Below, piece after piece: positions 17,426-26,732 of a stretch of 64,000 bases of DNA. A model generated the notes under the pieces. It made no database searches. It saw only the letters and a list, made by a program, of their open reading frames with translations, and had not been told where the DNA came from. Every line of letters begins with the position of its first letter. Within the stretch, counting starts at the first letter, position 1. Position numbers and translations under genes: made by a program. This DNA is from Oscillospiraceae bacterium (GTDB taxonomy: Bacteria > Bacillota > Clostridia > Oscillospirales > CAG-272): contig SVQY01000007.1 in assembly GCA_015065135.1 (NCBI GenBank), positions 1 through 64,000 of the forward strand. Direction: 5' to 3'.

Positions 17426-18586
17426 TTAATTTTCCGCACAAAGCTCATCGGCCAATGCCCCCAGAGCCGCCTCTGTCTCTGCATTAGGGGCGGAAAGGAT
17501 CTTGACGGTGGCTTTGGTGTAGGTGATATTTTTGGACTTTTCCAGCATTCCCTTCATGACCTTGGTGGCCATAGGAGCCCAGCTGCCGTTCTCGATAAAG
17601 GCAACGGTACGGTTCTGAAAATTGCGCTCGGTCAGATGATCGATAAAGCTGCGCATAAAGGGGAAAATGTCTGCGTTATAAGTTGTGGTAGCCAGCACCA
17701 GCTTGCCGTAACGGAAGGCATCCTCCACCACCTCAGCCATATCGCAGCGTGCCAGATCGTTTACGACTACCTTGGGGCATCCCTTTTCCCGCAGCAATGC
17801 AGCAAGCCTTTCCACGGCCTTTTTGGTGTTGCCATAGACCGAGGTATACGCGATCACAACGCCCTCGCTCTCTACGCCATAGGTAGACCAGGTCTGGTAC
17901 AGGTCCATGTAGTAACCAAGATCTTCTGTCAACACAGGACCGTGCAGCGGACAGATGGTCTCAATCTCCAGCACCGCCGCCTTTTTGAACAGTGCCTGCA
18001 CCTGCGCACCGTACTTGCCAACGATGCCGATATAATATCTTCTGGCCTCGCACGCCCAGTCCTCCTCTACATCAAGTGCGCCGAATTTTCCAAACGCATC
18101 TGCGGAAAACAACACCTTATCCGCCTTGTCGTAGGTCACGATCACCTCCGGCCAATGGACCATCGGTGCGGTCACAAAGGTAAGCTCGTGCCGACCAAGC
18201 GAGAGCGTATCGCCCTCGCCCACAACAATACGGCGATCGGCATAGTCCTCGCCGTAAAAATTCTTCATCATCGTAAAGGCCTTAGCAGAGGAAACGATCA
18301 CTGCTTTGGGGTATGCCACCATAAAGGCAAGAATGCTGGCCGAATGGTCGGGCTCCATATGCTGCACCACCAGATAATCCGGAGCCTTTTCCTCCAGCAC
18401 ACCGGCAATGTTTTGCATCCACTGCGCGCCAAAACGCGCGTCAACGGTATCCATAATCGCGATTTTTTCATCCATGACCGCATAGGAATTGTACGCCATA
18501 CCGTTTGGTACCTCGTACTGCCCCTCAAACAGATCGATCTCGTGATCGTTCACGCCAATATAGCGAATGTCCTGTGTGATCTTCAT
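17426..18586 (-). CDS. fprA: Flavodiiron protein (FprA-type, oxygen/NO reductase)
   Basis: A 386-aa protein. The N-terminal metallo-beta-lactamase-fold di-iron domain carries ligands in VQHMEPDHS, APMVHWPE, LFSADAFG and CPLHGPV. The C-terminal flavodoxin domain has the FMN loop YTSVYGNTKKAV. These cytoplasmic enzymes reduce O2 to water or NO to N2O and protect anaerobes. The adjacent rubredoxin would supply electrons. All expected iron ligands appear present. The promoter is about 30 nt upstream and the ribosome site is AGGAGGT. Confidence 0.96.
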   Translation of the reverse strand: MKITQDIRYIGVNDHEIDLFEGQYEVPNGMAYNSYAVMDEKIAIMDTVDARFGAQWMQNIAGVLEEKAPDYLVVQHMEPDHSASILAFMVAYPKAVIVSSAKAFTMMKNFYGEDYADRRIVVGEGDTLSLGRHELTFVTAPMVHWPEVIVTYDKADKVLFSADAFGKFGALDVEEDWACEARRYYIGIVGKYGAQVQALFKKAAVLEIETICPLHGPVLTEDLGYYMDLYQTWSTYGVESEGVVIAYTSVYGNTKKAVERLAALLREKGCPKVVVNDLARCDMAEVVEDAFRYGKLVLATTTYNADIFPFMRSFIDHLTERNFQNRTVAFIENGSWAPMATKVMKGMLEKSKNITYTKATVKILSAPNAETEAALGALADELCAEN

Positions 18587-18615
18587 TTTGACCTCCTATT
18601 GCTCGTATTGCCCTT

Positions 18616-18644
18616 ATTATAGCATATCCAAAGCGAATTTGCAA
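18616..18644 (-). promoter_or_regulatory. Promoter of the fprA-rubredoxin operon
   Basis: TTGCAA and TATAAT are separated by 17 nt on the minus strand, about 30 nt before the fprA start codon. Confidence 0.72.
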
Positions 18645-18695
18645 TATTGCTCCAAAACATTTCTTTTTATAAATTTTGCCGCAAAAGTCACCCCG

Positions 18696-20354
18696 TCAAG
18701 CGGCTTTTTGACCGTTTGCATATTCGGAAAGGCTTGCCCGCAGCGCAAGATACGCCTTCTCCTCAAAGGGAGAGTCCATCCCCACACTCCGCAATGCTTC
18801 GATGAAGCCGCTCTCATCCTCTACGCTGCAAAGTGACTCATATAGCGCGACAGCTCCCGCAAAATCTGCTTGTGCGGCAGCACCCAACGTCAGCGCGGAC
18901 ACGCCGGACACCGCATAACTGATATAATACAACGGCGATACCGCAGCATTATCCAAGATGTACTCTTCGTTGGAAATACCGTATTTTTGCATCACGTTAT
19001 CCAATATTTCGCGTGCTGATTCGGGTTGCAGATCCGTTGCCTCATAGCAGCGCAGCTCAAATTCATACATTGCCGCGCCGATCACTACAGAATCCAGCAT
19101 ATCCGCATACTGACGGGTCAGGATCGCCGTCAGACAGGTCTCGGAAAGCCCCAAGGCACCACCGTTCGCACCAAGGTACGCGAGAAACAGCATTTCGTTT
19201 CCCTGCGAATGCAGCTCCAGTAAGTCATAGTCTCTGTTATTCCCCTTGGTTGCGTGATAATAATGTCCCAGCTCGTGGGTGACCGTCATCACATCCTGAT
19301 AGTAGGGGCCGAAATAAAGGTACGGTACCCCCTCGGCCTCAAAATAGCCTTGATAAGCCCCCTGATAGGAATTCTCGGTATCGTTACCGTAAAAGCAGTA
19401 CCCATTTTGCCAAAGTGCATCGTACGTGGCACAAAGCTCGCCGCCAACGGCATCGGCATAGGCATCCAGATATTTCTTTGCCCCATACCGATGAAAGCCA
19501 CGGTAAAAGAAATTGGTATAGGCATCACGATCCGCTTTTCCCCAGTGCAGCTGCGCTGCCTCAAGCTCGGCCCAATGTGCACCGACGTCCTGCGAGAGCG
19601 CGCAAACATATTGCTGTACATAATGCAAAAGACGGTCGATCTCTGCCTTGCCGTAATCCCGACCGTAAAGCACCGCATGCGCATAAGTCGCATAATCGCC
19701 GTAGCCATTCATCACAGCCAGCTCGTTACGGGCTCGTACCAGTGCTACGTAGGCTTCCATCGCATCACTGCCGTCCGTGCCGTAGTTCTCCTCCAGCATC
19801 TCGATCCGCTCCTGCAGTGCCTTTTCCTCCTCGCTATACATACCCTTCAGCTCACTTACGTGTGCCTCGACCTGCGCATCGGTCAATCCCTCGTAATAAA
19901 GAGGACGGAAAGCGGAAGCAGCCAACAGCTCCTCGGTCTCAATAAGCCAGAGCGCAAAATTCCGTTCGAAATTAAGACAATGCGTATATCCCGCCTGCCA
20001 CTCGGTGTTGCTGCCGTCAAGATCGCGAAGCAGCGCGTATTTTTCGGTCTGCTCCGATAGATAAGCGGCATCCTCTGTACGCAACGTGGTATACAACAAC
20101 TCAAAGGCGGCGTAATCGGTGCCCTGCGCAATAAGGAAGCGCACCTCTGTCATTTTTTCCTCTATAGCAGAAAGATCGCGACTATATACGAATTCCTTGC
20201 CGATCTCATAAGGGGGCAGATCAGCGTATTCATCAAAGAAAAAACGGTCACGGAGATAGCGTATCACGCCGCACCCACCAAGCGACGGAAGCAACAGAAA
20301 AACCAGCAGCAGACATAGTAATTTTGAACCCGTCCGCCATATTTTTTTGCGCAT
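18696..20354 (-). CDS. M3-family (oligoendopeptidase F-like) zinc metallopeptidase, probable lipoprotein
   Basis: A 552-aa protein. The zinc motif HELGHYYHATKG (HExxH) lies at about 360, with helical M3-type surroundings. After AAGGAGG the chosen ATG gives an N-terminus MRKKIWRTGSKLLCLL with a lipobox-like LGGC, so it is probably a membrane-anchored extracytoplasmic peptidase. Most PepF enzymes are cytoplasmic, so the lipoprotein form is less usual. It begins 13 nt after the AraC stop and is probably co-transcribed with it. Confidence 0.88.
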   Translation of the reverse strand: MRKKIWRTGSKLLCLLLVFLLLPSLGGCGVIRYLRDRFFFDEYADLPPYEIGKEFVYSRDLSAIEEKMTEVRFLIAQGTDYAAFELLYTTLRTEDAAYLSEQTEKYALLRDLDGSNTEWQAGYTHCLNFERNFALWLIETEELLAASAFRPLYYEGLTDAQVEAHVSELKGMYSEEEKALQERIEMLEENYGTDGSDAMEAYVALVRARNELAVMNGYGDYATYAHAVLYGRDYGKAEIDRLLHYVQQYVCALSQDVGAHWAELEAAQLHWGKADRDAYTNFFYRGFHRYGAKKYLDAYADAVGGELCATYDALWQNGYCFYGNDTENSYQGAYQGYFEAEGVPYLYFGPYYQDVMTVTHELGHYYHATKGNNRDYDLLELHSQGNEMLFLAYLGANGGALGLSETCLTAILTRQYADMLDSVVIGAAMYEFELRCYEATDLQPESAREILDNVMQKYGISNEEYILDNAAVSPLYYISYAVSGVSALTLGAAAQADFAGAVALYESLCSVEDESGFIEALRSVGMDSPFEEKAYLALRASLSEYANGQKAA

Positions 20355-20367
20355 AATGTCCTCCTTT

Positions 20368-21231
20368 TTAGGAAACGGTATCGTTTTTTTCAAACCAATG
20401 ACGATATTCCCGTGGGGTCACACCCTTATAGCGCTTGAAGATCTTGCAAAAATAACTCATATCGTTAAAACCGCTGTCCATAGCGGCCTCGGTGATGTTT
20501 TTATCCCCCTCGGCCAAAGCCAGGCAGACTCGCTCCACACGCAGTCGATTGATATACTCCACCGGACTGTTTCCGGTGTATTCCTTGAAAAAACGGCATA
20601 AATATTTTTCGTTACTGCCCACCACCTGTGCCAGATCGCTCAATGTGATGTGCTCGGCATAGTTCTGCTCGATCCACTCCAGCAGCAGCGTCATGCTCTG
20701 CCGCCTGCCCGCGCGCTGATGCTTTTCACGCAAACGGACACGGTCACCGCTATAAAGCAGATACAAAAGCTCGGCAATGGCGCCGTGTACGCGCAGCTCG
20801 TAATATGCTCCCTCCCTTGCCAAAGCAGAAAAGAGCGCATCCGCCGCTTCGATCAAAGCGCGATCACCGGAAACGGGACGATTCTCGATCTCGCTGGTCA
20901 ACAGCGAAAGTGTATATTCTCCCACCCTGCCGGGGCCGTGACGTGTCAGAATGCCCGGATCAAACACCACACACTCGTACACGCAATTCTGCGGTATCGC
21001 GCGATGCAGCACACCGCTGGATACAAAGGCGATCTCCCCCTCGCAAAGCGGGTATTCGGTGTTATCCAGATAAAGCAAAAGCTCGCCGCGCAGAATACGC
21101 ACGATCTCCAGCTCCCGGTGCCAATGCAGGTTCATCTCGTAACGAGGATGCTCGCTGTCGATATGATAATACTGTACCGGAAAGGCCGGCTGTCCGTGCC
21201 GCTTCTCCTCTTTGTACTGTAGATTTTTCAT
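20368..21231 (-). CDS. AraC-family regulator with cupin sensor domain
   Basis: A 287-aa protein. Residues 1-140 are an AraC-binding cupin (NLHWHRELEIVRILRGELLLYLD). Residues 185-283 hold two helix-turn-helix units, including ITEAAMDSGFNDMSYFCKIFKRYKGVTPREYR. It is divergent from fucI across about 118 nt, where the fucI promoter has a good -10 but no good -35, as expected of an activator-dependent promoter. It is inferred to sense a sugar such as L-fucose and activate fucI; it precedes an M3 peptidase in the same operon. Confidence 0.93.
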   Translation of the reverse strand: MKNLQYKEEKRHGQPAFPVQYYHIDSEHPRYEMNLHWHRELEIVRILRGELLLYLDNTEYPLCEGEIAFVSSGVLHRAIPQNCVYECVVFDPGILTRHGPGRVGEYTLSLLTSEIENRPVSGDRALIEAADALFSALAREGAYYELRVHGAIAELLYLLYSGDRVRLREKHQRAGRRQSMTLLLEWIEQNYAEHITLSDLAQVVGSNEKYLCRFFKEYTGNSPVEYINRLRVERVCLALAEGDKNITEAAMDSGFNDMSYFCKIFKRYKGVTPREYRHWFEKNDTVS

Positions 21232-21305
21232 GCAAACGCCTCTTATTAGTGAATATCGTTATAGTTTTAAGGGATATTCTACAAGTATTTTAACATAAAA
21301 TGTAC

Positions 21306-21311
21306 TATAAT
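21306..21311 (+). promoter_or_regulatory. Likely -10 of the fucI promoter
   Basis: TATAAT about 40 nt upstream of fucI, with no recognisable -35 at the proper distance. The surrounding AT-rich intergenic region is where the divergent AraC protein would bind. Confidence 0.5.
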
Positions 21312-21349
21312 GCAATTGTAAAATAAAAAAATCACGGAGGTTTTTTGAA

Positions 21350-23185
21350 ATGGCAAAGAACAGATATATCGGCGGCTATCCCGTTATCGGCATCCGCCCC
21401 ATTGTTGACGGCCGTCGCGGCCCCCTGATGCTGCGCGAGTCGCTTGAGCCCCTGGTATGGGCAATGGCAAAGGCAGCCAAAAAGCTGTTTGAGGAAAATC
21501 TGTACTACTCCAACGGCGAGCCCGTCAAGGTTGTTATGGCAGATACCTGCATCGGTCGTGTGCCCGAGGCAGCCGCCTGCGCCGAAAAATTCAAGAAGGA
21601 GGGGGTAGACATCACCCTTTCCGTTACTCCCTGCTGGTGCTACGGCTCCGAGACCATGGATATGGATCCCACCACCATCAAGGGCGTCTGGGGCTTTAAC
21701 GGTACCGAGCGCCCCGGCGCGGTCTATCTTGCTGCCGTGCTGGCAGGTCACGCCCAGAAGGGTCTGCCCGCCTTTGGCATTTACGGCCACGAGGTACAGG
21801 ATCGGGATCAGGTGACCCAGATCCCCGAGGACGTGCAGGAAAAGCTGCTGCGCTTTGGTCGCGCCGCCGTTGCCGTTGCCACCATGCGCGGCAAATCCTA
21901 TCTGCAGATCGGCTCCCAGTGCATGGGCATTGCCGGCTCGATTATGGATCAGGATATGATGGAGAGCTACTTCGGTATGCGCGTGGAGTCTGTGGATGAG
22001 GTCGAGATCCTGCGCCGTATGGAAGAAGGCATCTACAACGAGGAGGAATATCAGAAGGCGCTTGCCTGGACCCGCGAGCATTGCAAGGAGGGGCGTGACG
22101 ACAACCCCGACTCTGTGGAATTTCTTGGCGAGGAGCGCCGCATCAAATTCACCCCCGAGGAAAAGGAAAAGCAGTGGGAGTTCACCGTTAAGATGTACTG
22201 CATCATCAAGGATCTGATGGCAGGCAACCAAAATCTTCCCGATCAGTTTGAGGAGGAGAAGGTAGGTCACAACGCCATTGCAGGCGGCTTCCAGGGTCAG
22301 CGTCAGTGGACCGACCATTGGCCCAACTGCGACTATCCCGAGGCGCTGCTCTCCTCCACCTTTGACTATGAGGGCGCCCGTGAGCCCTTCACCCTTGCCA
22401 CCGAGAACGATATCCTCAACGGCATGGGTATGCTGATGATGCGTCTGCTCACCCACCGCGCCCAGATCTTTGCGGATGTGCGCACCTACTGGTCTGCCGA
22501 TGCCACCAAGCGCGTGACCGGTTACGACCTCACGGGCAAGGCTGCCGAATCCAACGGTATCATCCACCTGCTCAACTCCGGTGCCGCCTGCCTGGATGCC
22601 TGCGGCGAATGCACCGACGAAAATGGCAATGCTATTATGAAGAAATGGTGGGAGGTCACCGAGGAGGACATCAAAAAGATGACCGATGCCACTGTCTGGT
22701 GCGAGGCGGGCTTTGATAACTTCCGCGGCGGCGGCTTCTCCAGCCACTACACCACCAAGGCGGAGATGCCCTGCACCATGATCCGTCTGAACCTTGTGAA
22801 GGGTCTCGGCCCGGTGCTGCAGATCGCAGAGGGCTGGACGGTGAATCTCCCCGACGAGGTCTCCGACACGCTGATGGAGCGCACCAATCCCACCTGGCCC
22901 TGCACCTGGTTCGCACCTCGCTGCGACGGCAAGGAGGGCTCCCCCTTCAAGACCGCCTATGAGGTGATGATGAACTGGGGCGCCAACCACGGTGCCATCT
23001 CCTACGGTCACATCGGTGCGGATCTCATCACCATGTGCTCGATGCTGCGCATTCCCGTTTGTATGCACAACGTGCCCGAGGACAAGATCTACCGCCCTGC
23101 CTGCTGGAACGCCTTCGGCATGGACAAGGAGGGTCAGGACTACCGTGCCTGTGCCACCTACGGTCCGCTTTACAAGAAGGTCTGA
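21350..23185 (+). CDS. fucI: L-fucose isomerase
   Basis: A 611-aa protein starting [25 protein letters not shown], with [18 protein letters not shown] and [13 protein letters not shown], diagnostic of the FucI family. Length is normal (about 590-610 aa). It interconverts L-fucose and L-fuculose (also D-arabinose/D-ribulose), the first step of fucose use. The kinase, aldolase and permease are not adjacent, so the rest of the pathway lies elsewhere. Strong CGGAGG ribosome site; a dedicated terminator follows. Confidence 0.97.
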   Translation: MAKNRYIGGYPVIGIRPIVDGRRGPLMLRESLEPLVWAMAKAAKKLFEENLYYSNGEPVKVVMADTCIGRVPEAAACAEKFKKEGVDITLSVTPCWCYGSETMDMDPTTIKGVWGFNGTERPGAVYLAAVLAGHAQKGLPAFGIYGHEVQDRDQVTQIPEDVQEKLLRFGRAAVAVATMRGKSYLQIGSQCMGIAGSIMDQDMMESYFGMRVESVDEVEILRRMEEGIYNEEEYQKALAWTREHCKEGRDDNPDSVEFLGEERRIKFTPEEKEKQWEFTVKMYCIIKDLMAGNQNLPDQFEEEKVGHNAIAGGFQGQRQWTDHWPNCDYPEALLSSTFDYEGAREPFTLATENDILNGMGMLMMRLLTHRAQIFADVRTYWSADATKRVTGYDLTGKAAESNGIIHLLNSGAACLDACGECTDENGNAIMKKWWEVTEEDIKKMTDATVWCEAGFDNFRGGGFSSHYTTKAEMPCTMIRLNLVKGLGPVLQIAEGWTVNLPDEVSDTLMERTNPTWPCTWFAPRCDGKEGSPFKTAYEVMMNWGANHGAISYGHIGADLITMCSMLRIPVCMHNVPEDKIYRPACWNAFGMDKEGQDYRACATYGPLYKKV

Positions 23186-23194
23186 TAACGCAAT

Positions 23195-23233
23195 AAAAAC
23201 CGCTCCGTTTCGTACGAAACGGAGCGGTTTTTT
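23195..23233. terminator. Bidirectional terminator between fucI and the ECF S-component gene
   Basis: AAAACCGCTCCGTTTCGTAC and its reverse complement form a perfect palindrome flanked by A and T runs. It lies between the convergent stops of fucI (+) and the S-component gene (-). Confidence 0.93.
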
Positions 23234-23249
23234 GATAACGTGTTGCGTT

Positions 23250-23834
23250 TTACGATTTTTTGCGAATGTTCAACAAGCGAACGATGACGGGCGAGAGGAT
23301 CAGATTGAAGCCCAACTCAAACAGGAAATTGAAGCCGGCAAGGCCCACGAACATATAGGCGGTCGCACTGCCCGTAAAGCCGGCACCCTCCGCCAGAACA
23401 GCCACCGCCTCTTGGAAGAACAAAAGGCAACCGATCAAAAAGATGCCCGTGTTGACCAGGGGACAGACCACGGCCGAAACAACAACGGCTACATATCGGT
23501 TGACCTTTTCCAGCGCGGTATAGACCAGGCCGGCAAGAAAGCCTGCACCGATGCCCTTTGTGAGTACTACCGCAATGGTAGCAGGTGCATTGAATTGTAG
23601 AAAGAAGGCTGCATCGCCGCTTGCCAGCACCACCACGCCGAACACCAGACCGAGCCATGCACCGATGTACGGGCCACAGGTCGCCGCGCCGACCACGATG
23701 GGGATCAGCACCAACGAAACAGAAAATGGACCGAGGCGAATAAAGCTGCCGACCAGCTGCAATACCACGACCAACGCAGTCAGCATCGCGCCCAAGGTCA
23801 GCTGACGGGTCGAGATTTTTTGGTTCTTTAACAT
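23250..23834 (-). CDS. ECF transporter S component (substrate-binding membrane subunit)
   Basis: A 194-aa protein with about six hydrophobic helices and the early motif LTLGAMLTALVVVLQLVG, whose small-residue face contacts the shared T subunit in ECF transporters. Such proteins capture vitamins or precursors; the substrate is not evident. The gene behind it encodes a CoaX-like protein, which hints at pantothenate, but that protein lacks key residues. A run of three hairpins in the leader suggests regulation by RNA structure. Confidence 0.85.
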   Translation of the reverse strand: MLKNQKISTRQLTLGAMLTALVVVLQLVGSFIRLGPFSVSLVLIPIVVGAATCGPYIGAWLGLVFGVVVLASGDAAFFLQFNAPATIAVVLTKGIGAGFLAGLVYTALEKVNRYVAVVVSAVVCPLVNTGIFLIGCLLFFQEAVAVLAEGAGFTGSATAYMFVGLAGFNFLFELGFNLILSPVIVRLLNIRKKS

Positions 23835-23848
23835 CAGAACCCTCCTTT

Positions 23849-23913
23849 GGGGACTTTAACCCCTGCTGTCGTCTTGCCCTTGCAAGTACAACGCAGTTCA
23901 AATTTATCTGAAC
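23849..23913 (-). promoter_or_regulatory. Structured leader upstream of the ECF S-component gene
   Basis: Three consecutive stems are read on the minus strand: GTTCA/TGAAC (23896-23913), a 10-bp stem GTTGT-a-CTTGC/GCAAG-ACGAC with an AAGG loop (23868-23892), and GGGG-N7-CCCC (23849-23863) ending next to the AAAGGAGGG ribosome site. It could control translation initiation. It does not match the THF, TPP or preQ1 consensus that I can recall. Confidence 0.5.
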
Positions 23914-23948
23914 GGACACGCGCCGTAAAGATCAAAATATATGCTTTT

Positions 23949-24776
23949 TCAAGCACGTTTGGGGGGATATTTGCATTTTCCGGCATTGAGCAACGCCAAA
24001 CGGTACAAGCCGATATGGGCGAGCTCGGGCTGTAGGATGCAGAGCCGATCCAGCTCCCACATGAACATGGCGTGGTGATCCCCCGTCAAAACGGCAGGCA
24101 GCTCCTCCACACCCATTTCCTTTTCAAACAGCTCGGTCAGATGCTTGACCGCACCCACATAGCCGAGCATCAGTCCTGCGCGTATACTGTCTCCGGTGTT
24201 TGTACCGATGGCGCGCTCCGCCGAAGAAAGCCCCACGTGGGGCAGCTGCGCCGCGTGCAGCTTCAGCGCCTCCGCGCCAAGCTCGGGACCGGGCAGAATG
24301 GCACAGCCCAGAAATTCGGGGCCGTTCTTCCCTGCCGCCACGGCAGAAACAGTAGTTACGGTATTGCTGCAATTTAACACCACAAAGGGCGGCTCCTGTT
24401 GGGTAAGCGCACCCGAGACCAACGCCACCAGATCGGCGCCAAGCTCAGCGGGCGCATCGGTACGGATGGTCAGCCCGTTCTTCAGCCCCGCTCCCACCGT
24501 CAGGGCAGCAGCATCCGGATACAGACGGCGTACTGCGCAAAAAACGGGATCGGTCAGCGCGGGCACGGCGGAGGCGATGATACAGCACTCCACCTCACGC
24601 TCCAGCACCTTGGGCACCAGCATCACAGAAAGCAGCGCCTCATATTCATCGGCAGTACGAACGGGATAGGCGGCAAGCTGAACGGTCGCCTCGGTATACG
24701 CCTCCGACGGCTCCATGCCGCCCTCAAACAGCGCAAAGGATATTTCCTGGTTATCAACGGTCACGGTCAGTATCAT
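23949..24776 (-). CDS. CoaX-like (type III pantothenate kinase family) protein with degraded catalytic motifs
   Basis: A 275-aa protein that keeps the type III pantothenate kinase frame: GLTIRTDAPAELGAD, AILPGPELGAEALKLHAAQLP and AIGTNTGDSIRAGLMLGYVGA. The phosphate-1 loop, normally DxGNT near residue 6, reads TVDNQE. The DxGTATT loop reads LNCSNTVTT. GADR reads GADL. Losing both Asp-containing phosphate loops should impair ATP handling, so it may be a pseudokinase or a regulatory relative. It has its own consensus promoter and shares an operon with an ECF S component. Confidence 0.75.
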   Translation of the reverse strand: MILTVTVDNQEISFALFEGGMEPSEAYTEATVQLAAYPVRTADEYEALLSVMLVPKVLEREVECCIIASAVPALTDPVFCAVRRLYPDAAALTVGAGLKNGLTIRTDAPAELGADLVALVSGALTQQEPPFVVLNCSNTVTTVSAVAAGKNGPEFLGCAILPGPELGAEALKLHAAQLPHVGLSSAERAIGTNTGDSIRAGLMLGYVGAVKHLTELFEKEMGVEELPAVLTGDHHAMFMWELDRLCILQPELAHIGLYRLALLNAGKCKYPPKRA

Positions 24777-24797
24777 GCTGCCACCTCCTTTTTTATT

Positions 24798-24826
24798 ATT
24801 CTATCGCGCAAGACTCCTTTTGTCAA
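24798..24826 (-). promoter_or_regulatory. Promoter of the CoaX-like/ECF operon
   Basis: TTGACA and TAGAAT are separated by 17 nt on the minus strand, 20-50 nt before the CoaX-like start. Confidence 0.75.
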
Positions 24827-24836
24827 GTCAGAAGGC

Positions 24837-24863
24837 AAAAAAGACCGCATTGCGGTCTTTTTT
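24837..24863 (-). terminator. Terminator of the DUF1836 gene
   Basis: AAAAAAGACCGC-att-GCGGTCTTTTTT, immediately after the stop codon. Confidence 0.9.
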
Positions 24864-24865
24864 GC

Positions 24866-25627
24866 TTATTGCTCTGCTTCGTCGTCCGTATCCTTTTCCG
24901 GTTTGGCCTCATCCGTATCCTTTTCCTTCTTTGTTTGCGCCTTTTTTGCCTTTTTTTCTTTTTTGACGGCAACCTTCTCCTCCTTGCGCTCACGCTTGGC
25001 GGCGACCTTGCCCTCCTTGCGCTCACGCTTTTCGGCGGACGCCTCCTCCTGATGATCCTGCTCTACCGTGGCCAGATCCTTATAACGAGCGGCCAACAGC
25101 TCCTTGCCGATCTCCTTCAAGTAAGCGGAAAGCGAGAGAATATCCAAAAGTGATACGAAAAAGTCGTGATCGTCTTTCACATCAAGCTGATCCTCGCGCA
25201 TCATTTCCTCTACCGCCTCTACTGCACGCTGACGGTTGCGCTCCTTCAGCATCAGATAGCGACGGTAAGCGGCGATCATATCCTCGCCTTCAAAACCGCA
25301 CTCCTCACGCACGCCGATCAGGGTACGCTTGATCTCATCAATAGAAAGTGTATTCTTCATGCCGTAGACCAACAGCATTTCCACAATATGTGCACGGGAG
25401 TATTTTTTGCCCGTGATCGGGCTGATCAATCCGTCCTTGGAATAGTTGTTGACCATCGTTTTGGTCAGCGCGCGCTCCTGATAGCGTGGTGTAGACTTTG
25501 CGTTCCGATCCGCGATCAGGCTGAGTATCTGATCCAGGTACAGATCGATGGCAGGGATCTCCTCCTCGGTCAGATCCACATCACCGATCGCCTGCAGCAT
25601 CACGCTGCGCCATTCTTGCTCTGTCAT
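24866..25627 (-). CDS. DUF1836 domain protein with Lys/Glu-rich tail
   Basis: A 253-aa protein. Residues 25-150 match DUF1836, a MerR-like helix-turn-helix family of Firmicutes (LTKTMVNNYSKDGLISPITGKKYSRAHI). The last 70 residues are almost entirely Lys, Glu, Arg and Ala (AEKRERKEGKVAAKRERKEE), a low-complexity, probably disordered tail that may bind nucleic acid or membrane. A DNA-binding role is likely but unproven. It is monocistronic with a consensus promoter and terminator. Confidence 0.82.
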   Translation of the reverse strand: MTEQEWRSVMLQAIGDVDLTEEEIPAIDLYLDQILSLIADRNAKSTPRYQERALTKTMVNNYSKDGLISPITGKKYSRAHIVEMLLVYGMKNTLSIDEIKRTLIGVREECGFEGEDMIAAYRRYLMLKERNRQRAVEAVEEMMREDQLDVKDDHDFFVSLLDILSLSAYLKEIGKELLAARYKDLATVEQDHQEEASAEKRERKEGKVAAKRERKEEKVAVKKEKKAKKAQTKKEKDTDEAKPEKDTDDEAEQ

Positions 25628-25658
25628 TTTTTACACTCCTTCATTGGGTGATGGTATT

Positions 25659-25687
25659 ATTATATAACAGAAGCGGCGAGGTGTCAA
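25659..25687 (-). promoter_or_regulatory. Consensus promoter of the DUF1836 gene
   Basis: TTGACA-17 nt-TATAAT on the minus strand, a perfect consensus. The -35 lies inside a GCGGCG/CGCCGC inverted repeat (25671-25694) that could also end transcription from the ROK gene. Confidence 0.85.
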
Positions 25688-25723
25688 CCCCGCCGCCACA
25701 TTTTATGGTTTTCAAAACCGCTT

Positions 25724-26683
25724 TCAGATACCGAGGAACGCGGCACCGATGATACCTGCGTCGTTGCCGAGCTCGGCAATGCAGATCTTGGTGAGAGACA
25801 CCAGATCGCCGCCATACTGCTCCTGACGCACGAGCGGAATGAGAGGCTTCAGCAGATTTTCTCTCTCATTGGAAACACCGCCGCCAAGCGAGATGACCTC
25901 GGGCTGGAAGATGTTGATCATATTGCCAAGACCGGTTGCAAGATAAGCAAGATACTTATCCACGACCTCCTTGCCCGCCTCGTCGCCTGCGCGCATCGCA
26001 TCAAATGCAGTCTTGCCCGAGACCTTGCCCTTTTCGGCGGAGATCTTCTCCAAAAGGGTCTCGCGACCTGCCGCCTTGCACTCCGCCATCTTCTCCTTGG
26101 TCATACGGATCAGCGCGGTTGCGGAGCTATATGCCTCCCAGCATCCCTTGCGACCGCAGGAGCAGGGAGCACCATCCTTTTCAATAACGGTATGGCCCAG
26201 CTCGCCGCCGGCGTAGTTGAAGCCGGAAAACACCTTGCCGTCGATGATGATACCGCCGCCCACGCCGGTGCCAAGAGTGATCATCACAGACTTCTTGGTT
26301 CCCTTTGCAGCACCTGCCACAGCCTCGCCCCAAGCAGCGGCATTGGCATCGTTCTCCACGTGGATGTTCTTCACGCCGGTACGCTCACGCAGCATATCGC
26401 AGATAGCAAACTTACGGAAGGGCAGATTGTTGGCATATTCCACCACACCGTCGTCGTGGTTGGCAATGCCGGGGCTGGCAATACCGATAGCTTCAATGTC
26501 CGCGATCTGCAGGCCCTCGCCGGCGCACAGCTTTTTACAAAGCATAGCAATATCATCCACGATCAGGGCAGGGTCGCGCTGTGCATTGGTCGGAACGCTA
26601 TCCTTACGAACGATCTGATAATTTTCATTGACAAGTCCGGCAGCAATATTGGTGCCACCAAGGTCGATACCGATACGATACAT
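25724..26683 (-). CDS. glk: ROK-family glucokinase
   Basis: A 319-aa sugar kinase. The N-terminal ATP loop reads IGIDLGGTNIAAGLV, the catalytic aspartate is in NDANAAAWGEA, and the ROK zinc motif is CSCGRKGCWEAYSS. The sequence is close to Gram-positive GlcK enzymes, which phosphorylate glucose in the cytoplasm; N-acetyl sugars remain possible. The track's ORF starts 43 codons early; the chosen ATG begins the conserved domain and has an AGAGGT ribosome site. Confidence 0.93.
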   Translation of the reverse strand: MYRIGIDLGGTNIAAGLVNENYQIVRKDSVPTNAQRDPALIVDDIAMLCKKLCAGEGLQIADIEAIGIASPGIANHDDGVVEYANNLPFRKFAICDMLRERTGVKNIHVENDANAAAWGEAVAGAAKGTKKSVMITLGTGVGGGIIIDGKVFSGFNYAGGELGHTVIEKDGAPCSCGRKGCWEAYSSATALIRMTKEKMAECKAAGRETLLEKISAEKGKVSGKTAFDAMRAGDEAGKEVVDKYLAYLATGLGNMINIFQPEVISLGGGVSNERENLLKPLIPLVRQEQYGGDLVSLTKICIAELGNDAGIIGAAFLGI

Positions 26684-26732
26684 ATTGATTACCTCTCGTT
26701 TTTTCAAATTGCGCTGTGCGCAGTCTATGAAT

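Noticed and set aside
21332-23068. 578-aa minus-strand ORF opposite fucI
   Set aside because: Shadow frame of a strongly codon-biased gene; rich in Gly, Ala, His and Leu with no family resemblance.
23835-23948. THF, TPP or preQ1 riboswitch before the ECF S component
   Set aside because: Hairpins exist but the conserved core sequences I can recall for these classes are absent; reported only as a structured leader.
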